DNA of 64,000 nucleotides from contig NC_061866.1 of the NCBI RefSeq assembly GCF_907164915.1, positions 24,631,905-24,695,904 on the forward strand. The letters run 5' to 3'. The DNA comes from Impatiens glandulifera (taxonomy: Eukaryota; Streptophyta; Magnoliopsida; Ericales; Balsaminaceae). The position numbers were made by a program, and so were the translations under genes. The stretch's first letter is position 1. Every line of letters starts with the position of its first letter. The notes beneath the pieces are model-generated. The model worked only from the letters and a program-made list of their open reading frames with translations. It made no database searches and had not been told where the DNA came from. Shown here one piece after another: positions 22,957-33,082 of the stretch.

Positions 22957-23874
22957 ATGAAGTTAACCGTCTATTCTCTACTTCTTCATCTGCTCTATCC
23001 ATCTTCTCTATCCATGGCGAAATCTTCTGCAAATAATCATCAACCTCAAACTAAACCATATATCCAAGAACCAAACTTCAATCCGATTCGTCATTTCATT
23101 GATACACTCCTAAAATGCAATAACCTTGAGCAAATCAGACAAGTTCATGCTCATATTACTATCTACGGTTTGTATCATAACCTAATTGTTGTAAACAAGC
23201 TCCTTTACTTATACACATATTCAAAATCCCTTAAAGACGCTCACGCTCTATTTGGTGTAATGAAAGAAAGAGACGCCGTAACTTGGACTGTCATGATTGG
23301 TGGTTTTGCAAAGGTTCGTGATTACTTCAATTGTTTCAAAACGTTTAGAGATTACATTAGATCAGGATTAGTTCCTGATAATTATACTTTACATTCTGTA
23401 ATTAGAGCCTGTAGGGATGATAAACATCTTAGATTTGGAAAGTTGATTCATCAAATCACTTTCAAGTTCGGTTTGCAATTGGATGAATTTATAGTAGCTG
23501 CACTTGTAGATATGTATGCTAATTGTGATGTTCTTGATGATGCACGCCAACTGTTTGATAAAATTCCAAAGAGAGATTTAACTACTTGGACTGTTATGGT
23601 TAGTGCATTTGCTAAGTCTGGAAACCTTAGTGAGTCTCTTGTATTGTTTGATTCAATGATAGAAGAAGGTTTCGTTCTCGATAAGATTTCTATGGTGACG
23701 GTTGTTAACGCTTGTGCGAAAACCGGGGCTAAGAATAAGGCGAGATTAGTTCATGATTATTTGTTGTGGAGGATTTTTTCGATTGATGTAATTCTTGGCT
23801 CGGCGATAATTGATATGTATGCTAAGTGTGGGAATGTTGAGTATGCTCGGGTGATATTCGACGGGATGAGTTGA
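22957..23874 (+). pseudogene. Pentatricopeptide repeat (PPR) protein fragment captured by the CACTA element
   Basis: 305 codons, ATG 22957 to TGA 23874. The N-terminus is hydrophobic and Ser-rich, possibly an organelle-targeting remnant. PLS-type PPR units follow from about residue 45: EQIRQVHAHI, VNKLLYLYTYSKSLKDAHAL, DAVTWTVMIGGFAKV, PDNYTLHSVIRAC, FIVAALVDMYANCDVLDDAR, DLTTWTVMVSAFAKSGNLSE, KISMVTVVNACAKTG and GSAIIDMYAKCGNVEYARVI. Family members bind organellar RNA for editing or processing. The frame stops right after FDGMS; KNVTS follows the TGA, so the C-terminal repeats and any E/DYW domain are missing. The purine-rich leader (22880-22940) looks like its own 5' UTR. Lying wholly in the transposon, it is a captured, truncated gene. 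Confidence 0.85.
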
Positions 23875-24584
23875 AAGAATGTGACCTCTTTGATTTATTT
23901 GGTATAATCGTACTGATCGGTGTATCAAATCCGTCATTTCTTCTATCATGTGCTTTTCCTAGGGATAAATTGAATTGCAGGTTTAACTTCGGTAGAAATT
24001 GTGGAAAACATAGAAGTTTTTCTTAATATGCATGTTATAATTAGTGTGCTCATTCGCCTAGATCATAATGATTTATCTAGTGTTCCGATTTAGTGATTAT
24101 ACAGAGTGTTTGCACAATACTAGTATCTAAAGTTTCAAGAAACTATAATAATAAAATCTTACAGTTATAAAATTAAATCTAGTGATTATTTAGCCAGATG
24201 ATGTATTAATCTTGTGGTTTCAGAGTTGTTTAACTATGAGATATGAGAGCTTGATTTTGCAAGATATTGTGTCCAGCAGTAACCGTTCATTACAATTGTC
24301 ACAAAAAGAATGAGTTACATTTGCGGGACATTCAATGAAAAAAGGGTTCTACTGCTAAAAAGGTTAGTCCCTTCTTTAGTCTACTTGAAACAAGTTGTTA
24401 ATCATTTGTTATACTCAAATCAAAATTGAAGAAAGTCACAAGTTCATAATATTGTATGTTCTACTTAGACTTAGAATTGACAAAGTCACAAATTCATGTT
24501 ATAATTGCTGACATATCTAACTGTAATTTTTCCCAACTATTTTGTTATACTCATTATTTGATGCCAGGTTTGATTTCAAATAAT
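23875..24584. other. Unassigned CACTA interior between the PPR and EXO70 fragments
   Basis: About 700 bp with short frames only. It includes GATGCCAGGTTTGATTTCAA at 24561-24580, which duplicates the EXO70 exon-intron junction at 25603-25620, so the tail of this stretch is rearranged EXO70 intron. Nothing else recognised. Confidence 0.5.
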
Positions 24585-24888
24585 GTTATACTCATTTCTT
24601 GGTCTGATCTATTGGTGTCGGTAGACATGACCCTTTTCACAAACCAAAAGAATTTTTGATCTAGTCACATTTTCCTGCAATGCTTAGTATTTATCTGATG
24701 ATCATGTTATAGGGAAAAAAAGATACTAGCCCTGTTTTAGCCTTTTAGGTTTGATAAAAATATGAACCTATAGGTAAAAATAAATGATCTTTTTGGGTCT
24801 TAGCTCATGTTATCTTCTATATTTGCATATTAGAACACACGCTATCAGGAGAGCTCATGAGAATATTGATAAGACATTGAAGGCATCA
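24585..24888. repeat. Left arm of an inverted repeat of about 304 bp around the EXO70 exons
   Basis: Runs from GTTATACTCATTTCTTGG to GACATTGAAGGCATCA. Its reverse complement is found at 25638-25940 with only scattered mismatches. The arm covers EXO70 intron plus the first 60 bp of the captured exon. Confidence 0.88.
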
Positions 24889-25610
24889 GAAGTTATATTG
24901 TCTCAATTTGATATTTCTCGTCAGGTTAGTTTGATATAAAATAGTAATTGGTTCTGTTTATACAGGTTTGATAGTATGGATATTGTAACAATGCAGGTAG
25001 AGTCTAAGATACTTAGAAGTCCGCATGAAGACTTGGAAAGCTACCTTGAAGCGATCCAACAACTAAAGAGCAATATTAGCTTCTTCAGCAACAACAAAAG
25101 TTTTAAGAGCAGTAATGGTGTAATTAATCATTCAAATAATTTACTTGCTAAAGCTCTATCAAAGTTAGAACAAGAATTTGAGCAAATCATGTCATCTTAT
25201 AGGTGTGTTGTTCTCTTCATATACTGTTGCCCTTTCTATCACTGCAATTTCATCCATCGTTATTTCACATAGATATTAAGCAGTTAATTTACCATTTCTT
25301 TGATGTTAAAACTGTTGACTGTTTATTCATATTAGTCAATCTTCTTCAAGACTTAAATTTTCTTATTATAAATTACCATTTTCAGCAAACCTGTGGAACC
25401 TGAACGCCTTTTTGAGTGCCTTCCAAGTTCATTAAAACCATCCTCTAAGTCACCAGATAATGAAGGAAATTCAGGTGGCAAACATCATTTTGGTCATGAG
25501 CAGTATCACAACGCTGAATTAGAGGATGCAGTTTACACAACGCCTGTTCTCATTCCACCAAGAACTTTACCGCTATTGCACAACCTAGCCCAACAAATAT
25601 TTGATGCCAG
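24829..25610 (+). pseudogene. EXO70A1-like: EXO70 (exocyst subunit) exon fragments captured by the CACTA element
   Basis: Three exons in phase. 24829-24924 encodes IRTHAIRRAHENIDKTLKAS and continues to FDISRQ, followed by a GTTAGT donor. 24997-25202 encodes VESKILRSPHEDLESYLEAI and on to EQIMSSY. 25386-25610 encodes KPVEPERLFECLPSSLKPSS and on to AQQIFDAR. They match plant EXO70A1-type proteins closely; EXO70 tethers secretory vesicles at the plasma membrane as part of the exocyst. Introns keep AG acceptors and GT donors, except the first acceptor, where CAG became CAT. Only about 175 residues of a family usually above 600 are present, so no exocyst function is possible. Confidence 0.88.
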
Positions 25611-25637
25611 GTTTGATTTCAAATAATGTCTACCGCC

Positions 25638-25940
25638 TGATGCCTTCAATGTCTTATCAATATTCTCATGAGCTCTCCTGATAGCGTGTGTTCTAATCTG
25701 CAAATATAGAAGATAACATGAACTAAGACCCAGAAAGATCATTTATTTTTACCTATAGGTTCATATTTTTATCAAACCTAAAAGGCTAAAACAGGGCTAG
25801 TATCTTTTTTCCCTATAACATGATCATCAGATAAATACTAAGCATTGTAGGAAAATGTGACTAGATCAAAAGTTCTTTTGGTTTGTGAAATGGGTCAAGT
25901 CTACCGACACCAATAGATCAGACCAAGAAATGAGTATAAC
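25638..25940. repeat. Right arm of the EXO70 inverted repeat
   Basis: Runs from TGATGCCTTCAATGTCTTAT to CCAAGAAATGAGTATAAC, the reverse complement of 24585-24888. On the minus strand it still encodes QIRTHAIRRAHENIDKTLKA preceded by an intact TTTGCAG acceptor, which the left arm has lost. The arms are separated by about 750 bp containing the other two EXO70 exons. Confidence 0.88.
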
Positions 25941-26319
25941 AAATAATGTGTGTGTAGTAGATAGTTTGATGAGTATAACATTATTCGATGCTAGGTTTGG
26001 TTTCAAATAATGTTTGGTGTGTTATTTAATTCTTTTATTGGTATTTAACCACAACATAAAAAACTATCACGTTGGTGGGTTATGTCATGTGTGTAGTAGA
26101 TAGTTTAGTTAGAATTAATAGTAGTTAATATGATATGAAGTTAGTATAGTTGGTTAAAATAGTAGTATAAATAGAATACAATGTAATCAATTGGGATATT
26201 GAAAAATGATGATGAATAAGTGTAGTGGCATATAGTTCTAGGCGTAGGAACTGACACATTGTGCCTTTAAACACAAACAATTATTTTTGTTAATAGTCTG
26301 ATGGTGTATGTTTGTGTAG
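25941..26319. other. Unassigned CACTA interior
   Basis: Contains a third diverged copy of the EXO70 junction (GATGCTAGGTTTGGTTTC, 25988-26005) and two copies of GTGTGTAGTAGATAGTTT (25950 and 26089). No frame recognised. Confidence 0.45.
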
Positions 26320-26532
26320 ATTGCTATCAAGAAAATGAAGAGAAAATATAACTCTTAGAAGAATGTCTTAATTTGAGGGAAATTAAGGTATGTAATTCAT
26401 CGATTTGTTCTTACTTCTCATTTATATTGATGCTTGAATCTAATGTTCTCTTAATATTTGTAGTCACTACAAAAAATGAACCATCCGAATATCGTAAACC
26501 TTACACAATTCATTATAGAGAACGACGTATTG
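26320..26532 (+). pseudogene. MAK/RCK-type protein kinase exon fragments captured by the CACTA element
   Basis: Two short exons of a kinase N-lobe. 26320-26387 reads IAIKKMKRKYNS, then, after a one-base loss at the expected Trp codon, EECLNLREIK, and ends at a GTATGT donor. 26464-26532 follows a TTTGTAG acceptor and reads SLQKMNHPNIVNL...FIIENDVL before GTAAGA. AIKK holds the ATP-binding lysine, NLRE the C-helix glutamate, and NHPNIV is the conserved segment after the C-helix. The match is to plant MAK/MHK-like kinases of the CMGC group. There is no catalytic loop, so it is an inactive fragment. Confidence 0.72.
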
Positions 26533-27960
26533 GTAAGATTCTTGAAAAAAAATCTTGGTCTCTTAAATAAAAGAAAATAATTAATGAATTGATAAGTGTT
26601 TGTTGAATAATTAGTGTGTTAACTTATTGCTATTTACTTTTTTTAGTGTCATGCCTAAAAATAATTCATGTTTACAATAGAGCATTTGTAGAGGTGTCTT
26701 CAACTTAATAGTGTAAAGAAATACCAATAATTCATGTTTACAATAGAGCATTTGTAGAGGTGTCTTCAACTTAATAGTGTAAAGAAATACCAACAAGTGG
26801 TGGTTACAATTATGCTTAGTTTGTGTTCTTGCAACTTTTTATACAAATTACAGTGTTGATTAATGACTATGGATGTGTTATCTCACTACACATTTCACAG
26901 AATTTACCAATTGAGAAAAAACTAAATAACGTGAAAAGTGAAAAGCTTAGTGAAATATGCTTCTATCATACAATATTTTTCATGGAAAGTTTTCTGGTAG
27001 AATCTAATATTTATCACATAAACATAACAAACATTAACTCCTTATTTCTGTTTCTTGCTCCTTATTTCTGTTTCTTACACCAGTTTCTATTTTATTTATA
27101 TCTGTAGGGATACCTTAATTTGGAGTTGAATTATGTTAGGAAAAAGCAAGCTGAGACAGTAAGTAGTTTAACAAGATTATTGTCAATATTGAGATTCCAT
27201 CTTATTAGAACTTGTCTTTTTGAAGGTAGTTAATCGTCTATCCAAGGAGAGTAGAATTTTTGTTGTGTACTCATGTGACTTGAAAATAACTTTTGTTACA
27301 GTTGAAATCATTTCCAACATTTGTGGTTCAAAAGTTGAAAACTTTGCCAACATTTGTGGTTCAAAAGTTGAAAATATTGCCAGCATTTGTGGTGCAACAA
27401 GGTATGTATGTCACTTTATTTTCTAATAGAACTGTTGAAACCATTGCCAACATTTTTTGTGTACTCATTTGACTTGAAAATGACAATTGTGGATACATTA
27501 ATAGAAGTTGAAGTTGAGAAGCAAGATGAAGATATTATGGATGCATTAATAGAAGTTGAGACAACTATATAAATACTCAAGTAAGCAATATTGTGTAAGA
27601 TTGTTCAAACTGTTGATGCTATAAAAGATGGATAATCGCCTATTGATGCTGTAAAAGATGGATAATCGTTTAAGGATTCTGTCTCAAAGTGTAATAGAGA
27701 GTAGTAAAGTTCTTTCCATCTCAATTGAATTAACTATTTGAAAATTAATGTATGTTATTTAAATACATATTAAGTTAACTTATTAATATTCATTTATTTT
27801 ATTATTTAATTTTTTAATTTTTTTTTATTATCTATGAAATGTTGGTGTTTTATTTAATTTATAAAAAAAATTAAAATATTAAAACATCTAAAAGAAATGA
27901 AAAAATAAAGTTAATAAATAAAATTTTAAAAGAATTGTTAAAAAATAGTTTTAAAATAAA
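26533..27960. other. Unassigned CACTA interior with short tandem repeats
   Basis: No gene recognised. It contains a 66-bp direct duplication (26661-26726 and 26727-26792) and three copies of a 33-bp unit at 27314-27412 (CCAACATTTGTGGTTCAAAA ...). There is also a possible small exon at 27106-27158, flanked by CTGTAG and GTAAGTAG and encoding YLNLELNYVRKKQAET in one frame. 27750-27960 is AT-rich. Confidence 0.45.
26661..26792. repeat. Two tandem copies of a 66-bp unit
   Basis: ATAATTCATGTTTACAATAG ... GAAATACCA repeated back to back without mismatch by eye. Confidence 0.9.
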
Positions 27961-27964
27961 CTAG

Positions 27965-28198
27965 ACTTTTGGCGACGTTTGAGTTACTATTACCAACGCT
28001 TAGTAAACGTTGTTAAAGGTCCTACCTTTTAGCAACGCTTAAATTAGTAGTACCGACGCTTAAATAAGCGTTGTTAAAACTTACGCCCACCCTGCTTTCG
28101 GCGACGCAAAAATAAGTGTCGGTAACACTTTTTGCGACGCTTTTAAGGGTTGACAGAAGTCTTTTTAAGCGTCGCCGTAGGCCTTTTTTGTTGTAGTG
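27965..28198. repeat. CACTA right subterminal region and terminal inverted repeat
   Basis: At least eight short motifs in both orientations (GGCGACG, AACGCTTA, TAAGCGTTG, GCGACGCTT, AAGCGTCGCC), then TTTTGTTGTAGTG. Similar motifs occur in the left end, as expected for accessory-protein binding sites. Confidence 0.78.
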
Positions 28199-28201
28199 TT
28201 A
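28199..28201. repeat. Right TTA target duplication of the CACTA element
   Basis: TTA following TTGTAGTG; LTR sequence AGAGACTAAACCG resumes at once. Confidence 0.92.
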
Positions 28202-29329
28202 GAGACTAAACCGTTCTTAGCACTACACAAACTGTCACAAACTCTTGACCGGGTTAAAGGGCGGAAATGTCTGTTTCAGTCTGAAGCAACGTATGCGACT
28301 TAGATGATGTTTAGAAGGAGTCGGTTTTAAGGATATGAGTGGACCGGTTTTTGATATACGGAGTAAGATTGTTTTGGTTAAGTTTAGGTGAGTAAGCAGT
28401 AAAATGAAGGAAATAACACGAGACAAGATTTTTTATGGATGTTCGGAGCAAACTCTCCTACGTCATCCCTTCTTCTCAGGTTATGAGAATGATCTCCACT
28501 AACTTTCAAAGTTACAATACTTACAATGCCGGTCGAGCCCAACTCGCTACTCGCCGGTTACACCAACTCACTCTTGATGTAATACAATAACACAACACAA
28601 ATACACATAGAAAGCTTCCAGTTTATGACACACCGATTTTGGATAGTTCGTAAGATTTCTTTATCTCTCTAAGATTTTCGTAAATTGTTTCGCTTGATTG
28701 TTCGTTGTGTTCTGTGTTATTAATGAGATCGCTTCGTCTTCCTTTTATAGCAAGGACGATCCCAACGGTCACATTCTTCTCTCACCGTGGGATTGGTTGA
28801 TCCAGCATTACGCCGGTGCAGGGAAGTTGCTTGCACGCTTCACCTTCCTCAACACTTGGCATACATGCAGGGACTCCTTAGGAAAAGATGACGTTGTCGG
28901 TTTGCAGATTCGGACATGTGTCAGACATGCACCTTCCAGTTGTCAACATCGGATCAGTAAGTCATCATTGCTTTCCTCGTATGCTTCCGATCGGATCTTA
29001 TCTTCTTTTATCCCTTCAAGACACGTCTATTTCGTCATATTACGTCACTTCTGCAGATTGTAGATTCCGGTTTGTTTCTTACATAATATAGTCCGGCTGG
29101 AATGTAAACTTTTGTCTTTGCTAGTCGGTCTCTTGAGAGAGAGTTAAAACTGGTTCCTCTGATCTTACTTGAGCACTTGGAACTGATTTTCTTTGAAGTG
29201 TTTCAACATCCGGTTCATGAGGCTCCAGCCGGTTTATACTATTTGATCTGCTCCTGCACATAGAAGTTAACAGTTGCTTAGTTTTTCTAGCCGGTTCCAA
29301 AAATTAACTTTACTTAATTTTTCTTATCA

Positions 29330-29520
29330 ATTTCTTTCTTTTTGATTATTTAGAATAAATATTCAAAACTTGTAATGTATGGCCGGTTTAAAAATTAACT
29401 TTCTTAATTTTTCTTATCAATTTCTCCCTTTTTGATTATTTAGAACAAATATTCAAAACTTGTAATGTATGGCCGGTTTTTGAAAAATCTGTTTAGCAAT
29501 TTCTCCCTTTTTGATTATTT
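29330..29520 (-). repeat. Three tandem polypurine-tract modules in element I
   Basis: Polypurine tracts (minus strand AATCAAAAAGGGAGAAAT, the first with AAAGAAAGAAAT) at 29330-29351, 29420-29441 and 29499-29520. Each is preceded on the plus strand by an LTR-end-like TTATCA or TTTAGCA. The first two repeats share AATATTCAAAACTTGTAATG and TATGGCCGGTTT between tracts, so they are tandem copies of about 90 bp. Confidence 0.82.
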
Positions 29521-29529
29521 TCTGTTTAA

Positions 29530-32500
29530 GAAAAATTTCAAAACATGTATTGATTTTTCAAAAGATATGTAGAAACTAATAAATTCAAAATATGATAAAA
29601 CGACTGAGTTCTGAAACCAAATCAAACATAAATTGTTCTTAAGGAAAGAAAATGAAGTTAAGGCTTGGATGGTCCCCCCCTTTTCATGTTCTTTTTCCAG
29701 TCGCCTTATTTCTTCCTCTTCCCTTGCCTTCCATTCCATGGCTCTTCTTGCAGCATCGATTTTCCATCCGTCAACTATACTTGATATGCCGGGAGTTCTT
29801 TTGCCGAATCCAAAACCGGCACAGACTGGTTTTGGTGGTCGAGATGTTTGAGCAACGATCGGTCTGGAGCCTGGGGTTGCGATTGAGGTTTCGACCGCTT
29901 TCTTCTTACGCCGGTTGAGTTCTTCGATGTCCTTTTCCTCTTCTTCATCAAGAGGTTGTTCGTTCAGCCCGACTAGTTCAATCATTCTTTGACTGTTTTG
30001 TTCTTCCCTTTTCATCACCTCTACAACCGCCTTCCTCTTGTTCTTATTTCTTGTCTTCATAGCGTGCGAGGGTTAAGCCGGTATGAGTTCCTGGATAGCT
30101 GCCTGTTCTTCCTCATTACACTTCTGGGCAAGCTCATGATCTTTGTCTTCAAGTTCCTTCCTTGACCGTTCCCTTTCCCTTTCTTCGTCTTGTAGTTTCT
30201 TTGCGGTTTCGGCGTCAGAATTGATTTGCTCTTGAGTTTTGCTCACTTGGAGTTTGGACAACTCTCCAATTTGAACAGCCATAGCCTACAACATGTCTAC
30301 CAGAGGAGCGGTTACGGTTTGAATGGATTCTGCGATCAATGATTTGACAGAAGTTTGCACAGCTTCATCTATCATAGATCTGATCGTTGTTTAAACGGTG
30401 TTGGCCATATCGGTTTAAACGGATCCCCGGATGGTATTCGACAGGTTGGCTTGAACTGTTGCAATCTTCTCATCGGTTGCAATGCTGTAGTTCCCAAGGC
30501 AAGATTCAATTGAATTGATCACCACCTGCTTTACCTGCTCAAGTTCCGGAGCCTTATCAGGTTGAGGATGATCTCTCCCCCGGTTTTCTGCTGTCATGGT
30601 TGTTTCCCCGGCAGCAAAGAAAGGTTTGCTTTGATATAAGTCGGCATTGATTAATTGATGTCTGCAGTTGTTCCTCTATTGTGCATCAAGCCGGTCAACA
30701 CTTTTAAGGAGCTGTTTCCGTACTGGGTGAAACCGTTCAGTCATTCTCGATTCAATCGGAGTTAACGCTGCTACTTCTGCTTCCTTTAATGCGTCTTCTA
30801 CCGCTTGTAACCGAGCGTATTCGTGAATTACCGCGGTTTTGCTGAAAGCGGCTTGGATAATGTTGGTGTTTGCCAGCTTGAGGGTCATTTCTTATAATTC
30901 TAAGAGTTTCTCCCAATGTTTGTTACCACTCATCTCTGGGATCATATCTGACAGCTTTGTCTCACAACGAAGCTGTACCCATAGAAGGTATGGTGATATT
31001 AATTCACTAGCATCTTTGTTCATGTCCCTAATTAGCCCCTCAAACATCTCTTCCTCTTCTTCTACGGAAAAGGCGACATTGGCCTCGGTTATTATCTCAG
31101 GTTGGGAGCCGGTTATAACCTCTTTGCCCTTGTTAACCTGAACTGGCCCTTCAGGTATGTTTGTTTAATCAGCTGGCCCATCTTGGGCTGATTGGATCGT
31201 TGTATCGTGTGGAGCAGACTTGTTTCCTACGGAACCGGATGGTCCCTGTTCTTTAGTATTGCCCTCCTGAGCCGGACGTGTGATATTCACAATGTTGGCC
31301 GTTTCTTCGACCGAATGTTTTTCACTTTGACCGGGTATCTCAACCTGATCAGCTGGCTTAAGACGACTTGACACATCGTCGTCGGTTTCCTTGGCAATGC
31401 TTTAGACTACGTCCACAATGGCTTCCGAGGTATTTAAACCTACGTCAGCCATGATTTCGTCCATGTTTTTGTTGGGAGATTTGGAGTTTTTGGAGTTAAT
31501 ACTATCCTCTACTTTATCCTTTGATGCTGACTCGGTTTCGTGGCTCCCCGAGGGTTCGATTTGCCTTGGTGATTGAGAGTCAACAGAGATGGGGCGAACG
31601 GTGTTGATGGGAATGGGCTGGAAGACGTCTCCGGTTCTCTTCGGTGATTTGTCCGAGGAAAGGGTTTTCTCAGAGTCAGCTAGCTTGTTGGAGCTCTTCT
31701 TTGCGGAAGACTTCTTCCTTCCCTTCTTCTTCTGTGAGGCTACGGCTTGAACCGCCTTCCCCTTCGATTTTTCTTGTTTTGAACTTTCTTCAGCAGGAGC
31801 GGAAAAACTGGTCCCTTTTGAAGACTTTGTTCTGGAAGACTTCGGCTTAACCGCTTTGTCAATCTTCTCACTCATTTGCTCTGAGTTGAGAATGTTGTTG
31901 GGTGGGAGCGGTTCACCTTCACCAAGTTCCATCTTAAGGAACTTGAGAATTTTGACGATTTGCATTGCGAAGGCCTACACCCGGCCATCCTTCTGCATCA
32001 CCATCTCACAGAACTGTTCGAAGATGACGGCTCCCTAATCTATCTTGTCACCACGGACAATAGTCATCATCATCTTAAGCTTAAGTTTGGTCAGGTTATC
32101 GAAGTTACCTCCTCTACCCTGAATCGAACGAGAGATGATGTTCAGCAACCACTTGAACTCCGGTTTCAGTTTGCTCTTCCGGCTTGAGTGAATCACCAGA
32201 TCATGATCGTCAACCGATATCACCAACCGGACCGCATTAGATTCTGCAGCGGTTAGGTTAGTCTTGAGGTTCAAACCGGTGTTGGGCAATCCGAGGGCTT
32301 TAGAGAAAAGCTCCTCCGTGATATGAACTTTTTTGCTGTTGACGGTGGCGGAGACTTTCCTCTTCGTTAAAGTCGCCGTCGCCAGAAACTCCATAACTGT
32401 TGTCGGATACACGATGAAAGGACCAGACAAGAACGCCTCCAATCTAGAATCTCTTAGAGATTGAAGTACAGCCTTGTTTTTCTCCCCAGCGTGTTCGTCG

Positions 32501-32556
32501 ATATCGTTGAAATCGACCTGCAACATCCATTGAAAATGTGCTTTACCTAGAGCCAT
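29530..32556 (-). pseudogene. Element I accessory gene c, long, broken by stops
   Basis: Likely start ATG 32556 (MALGKAHFQWMLQVDF), about 117 bp below a TATA box. In order: N-terminal domain to 32035 with SRLEAFLSGPFIVYPTTVME, ALGLPNTGLN (LPTEG-like site) and GGNFDNLTK; a TAG where element IV has the W of the VNW motif; MQIVKILKF; a Lys/Ser-rich basic region (31400-31965); acidic and Gln-rich linkers; a charged coiled-coil-like stretch with EQINSDAETAKKLQDEERER (30073-30282); a basic segment; and a C-terminal end near 29530. Intact length would be near 1,000 residues. It resembles the family labelled 'putative plant transposon protein' in plant proteomes (from memory). The function is unknown. 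Confidence 0.68.
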
Positions 32557-32672
32557 GATAAATTTGTGAAGGAAAGATGAACAACAACGATGAACGAAAG
32601 TTAGAGAGCCTTTGAAGATTTGAGAGTTTTTAGAGAGAGAAAGCGTATGTAGAGAATGAACTGATCTGAACT

Positions 32673-32680
32673 TATATAGG
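32673..32680 (-). promoter_or_regulatory. TATA box of gene c (element I)
   Basis: CCTATATAAG on the minus strand, about 117 bp upstream of ATG 32556. The leader is pyrimidine-rich with CTCTCTCT runs, as in plant promoters. Gene c of elements II and IV has the same arrangement. Confidence 0.55.
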
Positions 32681-32724
32681 AGGCGGTTTCGAACGGTTGG
32701 AAGACGAACCGTCACTTAATAGTA

Positions 32725-32851
32725 TTTTGGCGCCAATTTTCCCTCCAAAATTTACTGCGGTAACTTTCGGCGGTAAATGCGGAGAAAACAGTGGGCGGTG
32801 AATTTTGTGCGGTAAAACCGTGGGCGGTAAGTTTTTCTTCAAACTTTTCAT
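32725..32851 (-). promoter_or_regulatory. Cluster of E2F-like sites upstream of gene c (element I)
   Basis: TTTTGGCGCCAA (32725-32736) matches the E2F consensus core TTTGGCGC. It is followed upstream by GGCGGTAAA (32769), GGGCGGTGA, GTGCGGTAAAA and GTGGGCGGTAAG, which are TTTACCGCC on the gene strand and one base from TTTCCCGCC. The cluster lies 45-175 bp above the TATA box. Binding is inference. Confidence 0.5.
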
Positions 32852-33082
32852 TTTTGCTTGACATTCTGATTTACCAGAAGCTTTGTTAACCGGAAGTTTC
32901 GTTTAACATGAAGTCTTATGTTTATTGATTTCAAAACCGGAAAGAAGGATATGGAGAGAAAAACCGGAGACTTTAGAATTATATATATATATTTTTTTTT
33001 ATAAATAAGTCTGAAAGATGAAGTTAAGCGGTTTTTGGTCGTACAACAAAATGACCAAAAACTGGAAAGAAAAACAAACAAC

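Larger units (their letters stand above)
22388..28198. mobile_element. Non-autonomous CACTA (En/Spm-type) transposon carrying host gene fragments
   Basis: 5,811 bp, bounded by 13-bp inverted ends CACTACAACAAAA / TTTTGTTGTAGTG and a 3-bp TTA duplication, as in the CACTA superfamily. Subterminal motifs are GCGTCGG, GCCAACC, AACGCTTA and TAAGCGTTG, dense at 22410-22490 and 27965-28185. No transposase (TNPA/TNPD-like) frame is visible, so it would need a partner in trans. It holds a PPR gene fragment, three EXO70 exons, two kinase exons and other unassigned sequence. It is the youngest insertion of the nest. Confidence 0.92.
22288..29329 (-). mobile_element. 3' LTR of element I, split by a CACTA element
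   Basis: LTR sequence 22288-22387 and 28202-29329 (TGTTAGGATCGG ... TTCTTATCA). Subtracting the CACTA insert and one TTA gives about 1,228 bp, against 1,230 bp for the 5' LTR. LTR TATA box CTATAAAAGGAAG (minus strand) lies near 28741-28753. The plus-strand frame at 28698-29063 is an accident repeated in the other LTR. Confidence 0.92.

Noticed and set aside
22957..23874. Functional PPR gene
   Set aside because: Ends abruptly after about six repeats at a TGA followed by in-frame PPR-like residues, and sits wholly within the CACTA element; treated as a captured fragment.
28698..29063. 121-codon plus-strand frame, repeated at 41421-41786
   Set aside because: Both copies lie antisense in the two LTRs of element I, so the repetition is only LTR duplication. 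No start context, domain or third independent copy supports a gene.
31644..31850. Plus-strand frame inside the gene c region
   Set aside because: Antisense to the Lys/Ser-rich linker of gene c; codon pattern and neighbours support only the minus strand.
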